DNA of 64,000 nt from Knoellia sp. p5-6-4. GTDB taxonomy: Bacteria; Actinomycetota; Actinomycetes; Actinomycetales; Dermatophilaceae. The notes under the pieces are model-generated. The model was given only the letters and a program-made list of their open reading frames with translations, ran no database searches and was not told where the DNA came from. The translations under genes were made by a program, and so were the position numbers. Position 1 is the stretch's first letter. The number at the start of each line of letters is the position of its first letter. The DNA lies in assembly GCF_029222705.1 (NCBI RefSeq), contig NZ_JARGZF010000001.1, positions 120,437 to 184,436 of the forward strand. Reading direction: 5' to 3'. Below, one piece after another: positions 43,142-49,835 of this stretch.

Positions 43142-43620
43142 ACCTCCTCCAGGCGGTGGCCGGCGGGCTGGTGGGGACTGTGGTCCTCACCTCGGTGCTC
43201 CGCGCCGCAACCGAGCTGCACCTGACCCGCATGGACCTGCCGTTCCTGCTCGGCACCGCTGTGACCGACGACCGCACCGCGGCGAAGGCGCTCGGTTACG
43301 TGCTGCACCTGCTGTTCGGCCAGCTCTTCGCCCTGGTCTACCTCCTGCTCTTCACCGCCCTCGAGCGGCACGACTGGTGGCTCGGTGCGCTGTTCGGCGC
43401 CGGCCACGGCCTGTTCGCTGGCACCGTGCTCATCAACGTGCTCCTCCCCCTCGTCCACCCACGGATGGGCAGCGAGATGAGCGACGCGACGGAGGTGTCC
43501 CTCCTCGAGCCACCCGGCTTCCTCGGCCTCAACTACGGTCCCCAGACAGCGAGCGTCGGACTGTTCGCCCATGTGGTGTTCGGCATCACCATCGCCGCTT
43601 TCGTCACTGGTTCCGGCTGA
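43138..43620 (+). CDS. four-helix membrane protein, end of sigma-linked operon
   Basis: 160 residues, not matched to a named family. Helices are seen in LLQAVAGGLVGTVVLTSVL, LGYVLHLLFGQLFALVYLLLF, WWLGALFGAGHGLFAGTVLINVLLPLV and VGLFAHVVFGITIAAFV. The loops carry DLPFLLGTAVTDDRTAAKALG and EPPGFLGLNYGPQTA, which look conserved. The two histidines in membrane segments (VLHLL, GAGHGLF) could bind a metal or haem, but this is speculation. The ATG overlaps the GH15 stop. Last gene of the operon; no hairpin is obvious after it. Confidence 0.7.
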   Translation: MNLLQAVAGGLVGTVVLTSVLRAATELHLTRMDLPFLLGTAVTDDRTAAKALGYVLHLLFGQLFALVYLLLFTALERHDWWLGALFGAGHGLFAGTVLINVLLPLVHPRMGSEMSDATEVSLLEPPGFLGLNYGPQTASVGLFAHVVFGITIAAFVTGSG

Positions 43621-43945
43621 CCCGGACAAGGGTGCTGGTTTCAGTCGACCAGGAGCGCAGGCCGCGAGACCCAAGCCTGGCGGCCTACGCGAATCGCCCT
43701 GCGTTGGCTCACCGAGCGCTGGTGTCCAGCATCGGCAACGCCGTCACCGCCATGGCTCGCCGCGTCCGTGGACGAACGTCCGCCAGGCGTGACCCCAGGG
43801 CACAACCGCCCTGATCACGACGACCAGCGAGCAGTTGACGATGGTCTCGCGGATGCCTTCGTCGACGTCACCGGCCAGAACGCGCGGCAGCGCAACTCGC
43901 CCGCGTCCTCCAACATGGCGTACAGCACCGGCGCCGCTCAGCCGA
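43621..43945. other. 325-bp non-coding interval with possible gene debris
   Basis: No frame has a start with a ribosome-binding site. On the minus strand one frame reads VLYAMLEDAGELR, and a neighbouring frame continues RVLAGDVDEGIRETIVN and then LVVVIRAVVPWGHAWRTF to a stop. This pattern suggests a frameshifted remnant of an unknown gene. The base composition is less GC-rich than in the operon before it. Confidence 0.35.
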
Positions 43946-44638
43946 CTACGTCGCCAGCATCCAGCTCACCGCCGCCTCGGCGTGGATGGCGGTGGTGTCG
44001 TAGAGCGGCATGGGCGAGTCGCTCGCGCCGACGAGCAGCGTGATCTCGGTGCACCCGAGGATGATCGCCTCGGCACCGCGCTCGGCGAGTCGATCCATGA
44101 CCTCCCGGTAGCGCTCCCGGGACTCGTCACGGATGACGTCGAGGCACAGCTCGTCGTAGATGATCCGGTGCACGTCCGCACGGTCGGCCGCCTCAGGCAC
44201 CAGGACCTCCAGCCCGTGCTGGCGCAGCCGGTCCGTGTAGAAGGCCTGCTCCATGGTGAAGGCGGTGGCCAGCAGGCCCACCGTTCGCCGGCCGTCTGCC
44301 ACCAGGCGGGCGGCGGTGGCGTCGGCGATGTGCAGCAGCGGTATGCCGGTCGCGGCCTCGATCTCGTCGGCCACCTTGTGCATGGTGTTGGTCGCGACGA
44401 GCAGACCTTCGGCGCCCGCCCTCTCGAGGCCCTGGGCGGCCTCGACGAGCACCGCCGCGGTGCCGGCCCAGTCACCCTCGTGCTGCATCGCCGCCACGGC
44501 CGCGAAGTCCACGCTGTGGAGCAGCAGCCGGGCGGAGTGCAGCCCACCCAGCCGGGTGGCGACGCCCTGGTTGAGCAGCCGGTAGTACTCGGCCGTGCTC
44601 GTCCAGCTCATCCCACCCAGCACACCCAGGAGCCGCAT
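43946..44638 (-). CDS. aspartate/glutamate racemase-family protein
   Basis: 230 residues. The start LLGVLGGMSWTSTAEYYRLLN is the family phosphate/carboxylate loop. The two catalytic positions are the Thr of VATNTMHKVADEI (about residue 80) and the Cys of LGCTEITLLV (about 193). Most members use Cys at both positions; the Thr/Cys pair matches the E. coli YgeA type, which racemises L-Asp and L-Glu in one preferred direction. The ATG at 44638 overlaps a TGA that closes a short upstream frame. A D-amino-acid supply or scavenging role is inferred. Confidence 0.85.
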   Translation of the reverse strand: MRLLGVLGGMSWTSTAEYYRLLNQGVATRLGGLHSARLLLHSVDFAAVAAMQHEGDWAGTAAVLVEAAQGLERAGAEGLLVATNTMHKVADEIEAATGIPLLHIADATAARLVADGRRTVGLLATAFTMEQAFYTDRLRQHGLEVLVPEAADRADVHRIIYDELCLDVIRDESRERYREVMDRLAERGAEAIILGCTEITLLVGASDSPMPLYDTTAIHAEAAVSWMLAT

Positions 44639-44949
44639 CACGCCACCCTAACCCGGGGCCGGGAGCGCAGGTGCTCTGCGATGAACTCGGCGCCGTCCCT
44701 GAACGTCCAGCCGAGCCGGCTCCCCCGGCGTCCCTCCATGGGCACCCGGCCGCGCCCCCGTTCGTCAGTTGCACCCAAGGTGACTTGCCATGATGAGGCG
44801 TTGCGCCACGCGGCCTCGTAGTCATGTCACGTCATGGTCTTTGGTCCTTGGAGGTCTGGCGGGCGACACGCGGCGGCGAAACGATGGAGCCGCACCAGAC
44901 TCTGCCGAGCCTGCGTGTCGATCTCGAACACATCGCCCAAGGAGGAGTC
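44639..44949. other. 311-bp interval with a short minus-strand coding-like tail
   Basis: On the minus strand a frame starting at about 44737 reads MEGRRGSRLGWTFRDGAEF then IAEHLRSRPRVRVA and stops exactly at the racemase start (TGATG). It looks like the tail of a lost or very small gene. The plus-strand part (44840-44945) is the leader of the next gene, ending in AAGGAGGAGTC. Confidence 0.35.
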
Positions 44950-45219
44950 ATGCCGACGATCATCGTGACCCACGAAGTCACCGACACCGACCGCTGGCTC
45001 TCATCGCCGAAGCGTGAGGAGATCCTGCCCTCATTGGGCGCCAGCAACATCCGGACGTTCGTGAACCCACAGGACCGGACGAAGGTCGGATTGGTCATGG
45101 ACATCGCGGATCTCGACGTTCTCTTTGCTGGCCTGGAGCAGCCTTCGGACGAACTGGCTGAAGCGATGAAGTACGACACGGTTCGCCCCGAGACAATGGC
45201 AATCCTCGTCGCGTCCTGA
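44950..45219 (+). CDS. small conserved protein, likely ABM-like fold
   Basis: 89 residues: MPTIIVTHEVTDTDRWLSS, then REEILPSLGASNIRTFVNP and TKVGLVMDIADLDVLFAGL. The strand-helix-strand order and the ADLDxLFAxL helix suggest the ferredoxin-like alpha/beta-barrel of antibiotic-biosynthesis-monooxygenase-type proteins, but it is short and lacks a clear active site. AAGGAGGAGTC before the ATG is the best ribosome-binding site in the area, so expression is likely good. No operon partner; function unknown. Confidence 0.65.
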   Translation: MPTIIVTHEVTDTDRWLSSPKREEILPSLGASNIRTFVNPQDRTKVGLVMDIADLDVLFAGLEQPSDELAEAMKYDTVRPETMAILVAS

Positions 45220-45542
45220 ACTCTGCGATCTCACACGCCGCTCTGCGGCTTCACCGGACCCCGCGACGGGCTGGACTTGAACCGGTTCCTCCGGCTCACG
45301 CAGACCACCACCGTGCACCACGCGGGGTGGTGGACGTCAAACAGGCAAGCGATCACGCGCACGCGAGAGGCACCCCCCGTGACACGAGCCACGTGGCCGC
45401 CAGGCTGGCTGCGCGGTGTCGATGTTGCGTGGGCATCCGACCTAGGAGGACCGATGGACAAGGCCCCAGCAGGGCGAACTTCAGGTACGGCTCGGCGTGC
45501 CGGACGTCGATGTGCCTTCGTCACCGCCGAAGGGCACTGAGC
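45220..45542. other. 323-bp interval with hairpin and a 28-codon frame
   Basis: Contains an 8-bp inverted repeat, CCACCACC (45304-45311) and GGTGGTGG (45325-45332). It also contains a short frame from an ATG at 45453, behind AGGAGGACCG, encoding MDKAPAGRTSGTARRAG and a little more to a TGA at 45538. That could be a leader peptide for the YjbR-like gene two bases later, or a chance frame. Confidence 0.35.
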
Positions 45543-45902
45543 ATGGCGGCGCTCGACGACCTTCTGCCCTTGGGCACCGGGTTGGAACGCTCGTACCCGG
45601 TCTGCGTCCGCGGCCGTGTGAAGTTCCGGGTCAAGCAGGTCGTCTACGTGGCGTTTTCCCTCGACGAAACCGTCATGGGCTTCGCGTTCCCCAAGGAGGA
45701 GCGCAAGGCGCTGCTCGAGAGCGAACCGCACAAGTTCCACATGCCGTCACCATCGGACCTGCGCTTCAACTGGGTCCACGCCGACCTTGCCGCAATGGAG
45801 CCGACCGAGGCCCGAGAGCTGGTCGTCGATGCCTGGCGCATGGTCGTGCCCAAGAAGATCTCCCGTGCCTACGATTCGGCGCACCCCGACGGACCAGGCT
45901 GA
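45543..45902 (+). CDS. MmcQ/YjbR-family protein
   Basis: 119 residues. The YjbR/CyaY-like fold is indicated by VRGRVKFRVKQVVYVAFSLDETVMGFAFPKEER, the loop SEPHKFHMPSPSDLRFNWVHADL and the terminal helix EARELVVDAWRMVVPKKI, the most conserved part of the family. The N-terminal helix is shorter than usual (MAALDDLLPLGTGLERSYP), so the start may be misplaced or the gene slightly truncated. Called DNA-binding in databases, but the function is unproven. Its start is just after a short upstream frame. Confidence 0.75.
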   Translation: MAALDDLLPLGTGLERSYPVCVRGRVKFRVKQVVYVAFSLDETVMGFAFPKEERKALLESEPHKFHMPSPSDLRFNWVHADLAAMEPTEARELVVDAWRMVVPKKISRAYDSAHPDGPG

Positions 45903-46086
45903 ACCACGATCTCCCGACGGCGCAGGTCGCTCATTTGCCGCGCGGAACTCATGCTCCGAGGCCTGACAACAGAGATGGACAGAGCCTCGGGGACAGGACT
46001 TTGCGAACTGGTGCCTTGCCCGACTGAGCCGGAACCGGCCGCCAGCCGGCCTGAGCGAATCGTGCTGACTCGGTAGCGTGCCACCC

Positions 46087-46524
46087 ATGCCCATCAAATT
46101 CGAGAACGTCGGGATCGCCGTCCGCGACCTCGAAGCGGCGATTGCCTTTTTCACCGATCTCGGCCTCACCCTCGTCGGCCGTGACACGGTCAGTGGAGAG
46201 TGGACCGACACCGCGGTCGGCCTCGACGGCAACCACGCCAACATCGCCATGCTCCAGACGCCAGACGGCAACGGTCGCCTCGAGCTCTTCGAGTACATCC
46301 ACCCCGAAGCAATCGAGACGGAACCCACCCGGCCCAACGAGATCGGCATGCACCGCGTGGCGTTCTCGGTCGACGACATCGACGAGGCCCTCGATATCGC
46401 CGCGAGACACGGGTGCCGCCCGCTGCGCGCCGTGGCGACCTATGGGGATGTGTACAAGCTCACCTATGTCCGCGGCCCCAGCGGCATCCTCGTGATGCTC
46501 GCCGAAGCGCTGAAGAAGAGCTGA
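46087..46524 (+). CDS. VOC/glyoxalase-fold protein, epimerase-like
   Basis: 145 residues. Two VOC halves begin MPIKFENVGIAVRDLEAAIAFF and NEIGMHRVAFSVDDIDEAL. Metal ligands are likely His in MHRVAF, Glu in LELFEYIHP and Glu in LVMLAEAL. The spacing recalls methylmalonyl-CoA epimerase or lactoylglutathione lyase relatives. The substrate is not deducible. The ATG at 46087 is preferred to a GTG at 46078. The 166 bases downstream of the gene contain nothing recognisable. Confidence 0.82.
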   Translation: MPIKFENVGIAVRDLEAAIAFFTDLGLTLVGRDTVSGEWTDTAVGLDGNHANIAMLQTPDGNGRLELFEYIHPEAIETEPTRPNEIGMHRVAFSVDDIDEALDIAARHGCRPLRAVATYGDVYKLTYVRGPSGILVMLAEALKKS

Positions 46525-46690
46525 CCCGGGGCCACGGGTCGGTCCTCGACAGCCACGCCGCGCAACGCTGCTACCGATCGCCCGGATCCCGCCTCCGATG
46601 AAGGCAGCCGGCCTGAGGACGTCCGAAGAAGCCCGACCGCTGCCCGCTGGCGCAAGAGGCGTCACTTCGCCGCTGGGCGGGCTCGGCCAG

Positions 46691-47236
46691 TCAGCTCTCC
46701 AGCTGCCTCACGATTCGCTGAACAGTGAGCCAGCTACGGGTGGTGATGTCCTTGCCGCAGGACCTCTCCAGCCACGACATGAAGCCAGAGGCTGCGCCAG
46801 GGTCGCTGTTGTCAGTGACGGCTAGAACGGCGCGAGCGGCGCGGTCATATCGGACAACCCGTGTGGACCGAACTGGCTCCGCCGCCATGACGTCAGGGGA
46901 TAGCTGAGCGTCCTTGAGGAACGTTGCGGTGAGGTAGGTCCGACGATCATGCGTCAACCCGGGAAAGGGGTCGCTGTCCACGAGCGAGCGCAGTTCAGAG
47001 GAATCGCGGATGATCGTTCGGCTGCTGACACGGAGACTGCTGACGAGCGCCTCCTCAATCCGTGTCTCGAGCGAGGTCACGTCCGCTTCGGCCGTGCGGA
47101 ACGTGATGTTGCCGCTCGCAAGCACCGACCCCACCGCCGTGAACCCGAGCCCCTCGAACACCCCGCGCAGCTTGTCATTCGTCATGTTCGCGCCGCTCGG
47201 GGCGATACCGCGCAGAAGTGCGACGTAGCGCTTCAT
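46691..47236 (-). CDS. DUF1697-family protein
   Basis: 181 residues with the family start MKRYVALLRGIAPSGANMTNDKLRGVFEGLGF and VLASGNITFRT, a strongly conserved pair of blocks. The later part has VRYDRAARAVLAVTDNSD and ends SWLTVQRIVRQLES. DUF1697 proteins are ubiquitous, small and without established function. The ATG at 47236 is chosen; a GTG-type start 12 bp earlier is possible. No operon partner; it is divergent from the hydrolase at 47489. Confidence 0.85.
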   Translation of the reverse strand: MKRYVALLRGIAPSGANMTNDKLRGVFEGLGFTAVGSVLASGNITFRTAEADVTSLETRIEEALVSSLRVSSRTIIRDSSELRSLVDSDPFPGLTHDRRTYLTATFLKDAQLSPDVMAAEPVRSTRVVRYDRAARAVLAVTDNSDPGAASGFMSWLERSCGKDITTRSWLTVQRIVRQLES

Positions 47237-47488
47237 GATGCCGACCATAGGTCAACCGCCCTCTGCAGCTCCCTTGGGCACCGCAAGCGGGACTGTGGAA
47301 TCAAGCAGTCGGTCAACCGTCAGGCAGGACGCGGTCACCGCCGCGATCCGACAAGACAGCCCCTGGCCGGCCAGGCTCAACCAGATCAACAATGATGGGT
47401 ACATCGTCGCGATCGTCAGCGGTGACTGGGCACGCAGCCTCACCTCAGAGCCCGTCACCGCCGCTTCGTGCCCGAGGAGGATCTGCTT

Positions 47489-48199
47489 GTGTCCACGTTC
47501 GTCATCGTCCCCGGAGCCTGGGATACACCCTTGACCATGGAGCCGGTCATCGAACCGTTGGCTTTGGCTGGCCACGACGTGATCGTCGTTGATCTGCCGT
47601 GTGGGAAGGCTGGGGCGACCCTGGAGGAGTACGCGGACGCCGTGCGCGCCCTCCTGCCCGATGACTTGACGGAGGTCGTGCTGGTCGGTTACTCGTTCGG
47701 GGGCTTCACCGCCTCCATGGTCGCCGTCGACCACCCCGACGTGCCGGTGGTCTACGTCGCGGCTTGGATCCCGCGGGATGGTTCCTCGGTGCTCGACCTC
47801 TTCGTGGGCGGCGATCCGTTCGAGGCCGGCGAGGAAGCAGGAATCGCCGCCTTCGACGGACTGGTACTAAGGGCCGGCCCTGGTTTGTGCGCCCTGAACA
47901 TCGACATGTACGTCGCCTCATCCGAGCCTGCCGAACGGGACGCGGTACGGATCTACCTGGAACGGACGCAACGCGCGCAGGGCATCGCTGCGTTGCGCCA
48001 GAAGTGGCGCGGGAAACCACCGGCTTCTCGCCGCTGCACCTACATCCTGACGACCGCCGATACGCTGGTGCCGCCGGAGGCCCAACGGGTGATGGCAGCG
48101 TCGGTGGGCGCCGAAATCGTCGAGATCGCTGCGGACCACGGGATCTTCCGCGAGCAACCCGCGCGTCTCGCCGAGCTGTTGATCGCCGCCTCCCACTGA
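47489..48199 (+). CDS. alpha/beta-hydrolase (RsbQ/esterase-like)
   Basis: 236 residues. The oxyanion region is TFVIVPGAWDT, the nucleophile elbow GYSFGG (about residue 70), and the catalytic His is in AADHGIFREQPARLAELL near the C-terminus. The acid is probably the Asp in LTTADTLVPPEAQ. The pattern resembles small esterases annotated as salicylate-ester or tropinesterase-like. The GTG at 47489 follows GAGGAGGATCTGCTT, a good site, and the protein begins right at the first strand, so this is likely the true start. Confidence 0.88.
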   Translation: MSTFVIVPGAWDTPLTMEPVIEPLALAGHDVIVVDLPCGKAGATLEEYADAVRALLPDDLTEVVLVGYSFGGFTASMVAVDHPDVPVVYVAAWIPRDGSSVLDLFVGGDPFEAGEEAGIAAFDGLVLRAGPGLCALNIDMYVASSEPAERDAVRIYLERTQRAQGIAALRQKWRGKPPASRRCTYILTTADTLVPPEAQRVMAASVGAEIVEIAADHGIFREQPARLAELLIAASH

Positions 48200-48329
48200 C
48201 CTCCTACCTCGTCAGCACCTGGAGGACGAAGACGTCGGCACAACGACTCGGCCGCGGCCCAGGTCCCAAGCAGCCGCCGAGGTAGTACGTGGGCGAAGCG
48301 CGCGGAGTCTGTGCTGCCCTTCCAACAGG

Positions 48330-48632
48330 TGACTGCCTTCCGATGGAGGCGAGCAGCTCGCCCTTCGTGCCCTGGGCCAAGATCCGGCCTTTGCCGATGA
48401 GGACGAGTCGTCCGCGACCACCGCTGCCCCATGCCGAGCGAGTCGTCGCGGACGCGTCGTCCGGCCTCCCCCTCGGTCAGGCTCACCAGGTCGAGCATCT
48501 CGTCGACCCGACCGGCCCGCAGGCCCATGGTCTTCTGTGCGAGCGTGAGGATCTCGCGACCTGTGCGGCCACCGTTCTGGGCGGAGGCGTCGAGGCGCCG
48601 TACCGCTTGGTGACGCCCTCGACGCGGATCAT
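48330..48632 (-). pseudogene. internally deleted ABC-transporter ATP-binding protein
   Basis: The remnant starts normally (MIRVEGVTKRYGAS) with its ATG overlapping the DUF4386 stop. It then jumps to QNGGRTGREILTLAQKTMGL and VDEMLDLVSLTEGEAGRR with the signature DDSLGMGQR, and ends LVLIGKGRILAQGTKGELLAS in yet another frame. Both Walker A and Walker B stretches are missing, removed by two internal deletions that also shift the frame. The family would be an ABC-2-type exporter ATPase. The DUF4386 protein upstream may once have been its operon mate. Confidence 0.75.
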
Positions 48633-49381
48633 CGCTCGTCATCCATTCCTTCGGTGACCGCTGACGGCTTGAAGCCCTTGACGACGAGGTAGATCCCCAG
48701 GCCCAGCTCCCAGAAGAACTCGGGGACCGCTGCCAGTATCTGCCAGGTCCCGTCGAGCTCGATGACGCCGACCATCGCGGCGGCACCGGACAGGATGATC
48801 AGCGGCCCCCCGACCAGCCCCAGGGCGGCCAGCTTGCGCGGCACCAGCCGGGAGCGGTACATCAGGTAGCCGAGGATCAGGCCGTTGCCGACCCCGACCA
48901 CGAAGCTGGGCCCGAGCCCGAACGTCCACTCCTGGAGGGTGACGAAGGCGTCGCCGGTGACGCTCAGGCCGGCGGTCGCGCCCGCGTCGCCGCCGGCGTA
49001 CGTCTGCCGCAGGGTCACGACCGTGAGCACGCTGAGGACGCCGACTGCGATGAAGACGGACTCCATGATCCGCGCCGCCACGTAGCTCATCGCAAGGCTC
49101 TCGTGCTGTCGTTTGAGGACCGGCCACAAGTAGGTGGCAGTGCCGATGTTCGCGATGATCAGCACGGCCTCGGAGACGGCCCCCCAGAGCACTCGAGTGT
49201 CCTCCCCGGGGCCGGTGACGTAGTCGCCGTCGAAGAGCGGTGGGTAGAACGCGAGCTTCGAGGCGATCGACGTGATGTAGGTGACGATGAACAGCCAGCC
49301 GACAACGGAAGCGGTGGTCCTCAGCGAGTTCCTGGGCACCGGCCCACGTCGGAGGGTGGGGGCTTTCTGGAGCGTGCTCAT
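48629..49381 (-). CDS. DUF4386-domain membrane protein
   Basis: 250 residues, about seven helices: TTASVVGWLFIVTYITSIA, the loop FYPPLFDGDYVTGPGEDTRVLWG, VSEAVLIIANIGTATYLWPVL and ARIMESVFIAVGVLSVLTVV. It ends GTWQILAAVPEFFWELGLGIYLVVKGF, the clearest DUF4386 hallmark in this window. Function unknown. The ATG at 49381 follows GGAGAACCCC. It is in the same direction as, and shortly after, the 77-residue gene and the LuxR regulator, and was probably once followed by an ABC ATPase that is now a pseudogene. Confidence 0.85.
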   Translation of the reverse strand: MSTLQKAPTLRRGPVPRNSLRTTASVVGWLFIVTYITSIASKLAFYPPLFDGDYVTGPGEDTRVLWGAVSEAVLIIANIGTATYLWPVLKRQHESLAMSYVAARIMESVFIAVGVLSVLTVVTLRQTYAGGDAGATAGLSVTGDAFVTLQEWTFGLGPSFVVGVGNGLILGYLMYRSRLVPRKLAALGLVGGPLIILSGAAAMVGVIELDGTWQILAAVPEFFWELGLGIYLVVKGFKPSAVTEGMDDER

Positions 49382-49429
49382 GGGGTTCTCCTTGTCGTCA
49401 TGCGTTGGGTGGGCTGCTGTGCTGGCAGC

Positions 49430-49663
49430 TCATGGGAAGTCGACCTGGGCGACCGAGATGATCGGGACACCGATGTCCCGTACCTTGTGCAGGACGCCGT
49501 GCAGCGCCGCCTGGTCCGGAACGCGACCGCGAAGCACGGTGCTGCCGTCCTCGCCCGGGTTGAGGTCAAAGCCCTCGAACCACGAAGCCCAGCGAGGGTC
49601 CAGTCGACCGTCGAGGCGAATCTCGTACCAGCCGCCCGGCTGATCTCTGGTGGTCCGGTCCAC
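49430..49663 (-). CDS. small conserved protein between LuxR and DUF4386 genes
   Basis: 77 residues. The pattern WYEIRLDGRLDPRWASWFEGFDL, then GSTVLRGRVPDQAALHGVLHKVRDIGVPIISV, is one I associate with small actinobacterial proteins encoded beside LuxR regulators and DUF4386 proteins. A single alpha/beta domain (two strands, helix LHGVLHKVRD) is likely. Function unknown. The GTG at 49663 follows GAGGGAGCGGTCA. Because such proteins travel with this gene set, a partner role in the same response is a reasonable guess. Confidence 0.7.
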   Translation of the reverse strand: MDRTTRDQPGGWYEIRLDGRLDPRWASWFEGFDLNPGEDGSTVLRGRVPDQAALHGVLHKVRDIGVPIISVAQVDFP

Positions 49664-49835
49664 TGACCGCTCCCTCGTCGTTTCCGCCCACCGGGTGTCT
49701 GGTGGGCTCCGGTTGATGTCCGGAACGTAGGAGTCAGGGTGATGAGGGCGCGTCATCACAGGTGACGAGCGCGGTGATGATTCGTGGATGAGGGCCAGGG
49801 ACCAGCTTCCAGCGGCTCCCCCGCGAGGCGAAGCG

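Noticed and set aside
44339-44346. Absence of the first catalytic cysteine in the racemase taken as loss of function
   Set aside because: The Thr in TNTMH with the later Cys matches the known Thr/Cys pair of the YgeA type, so activity is plausible.
45255-45300. T-loop-like sequence GGTTCAAGTCC on the minus strand
   Set aside because: The flanking stem does not pair (ACCGG against CCAGC) and no acceptor or anticodon arm can be drawn.
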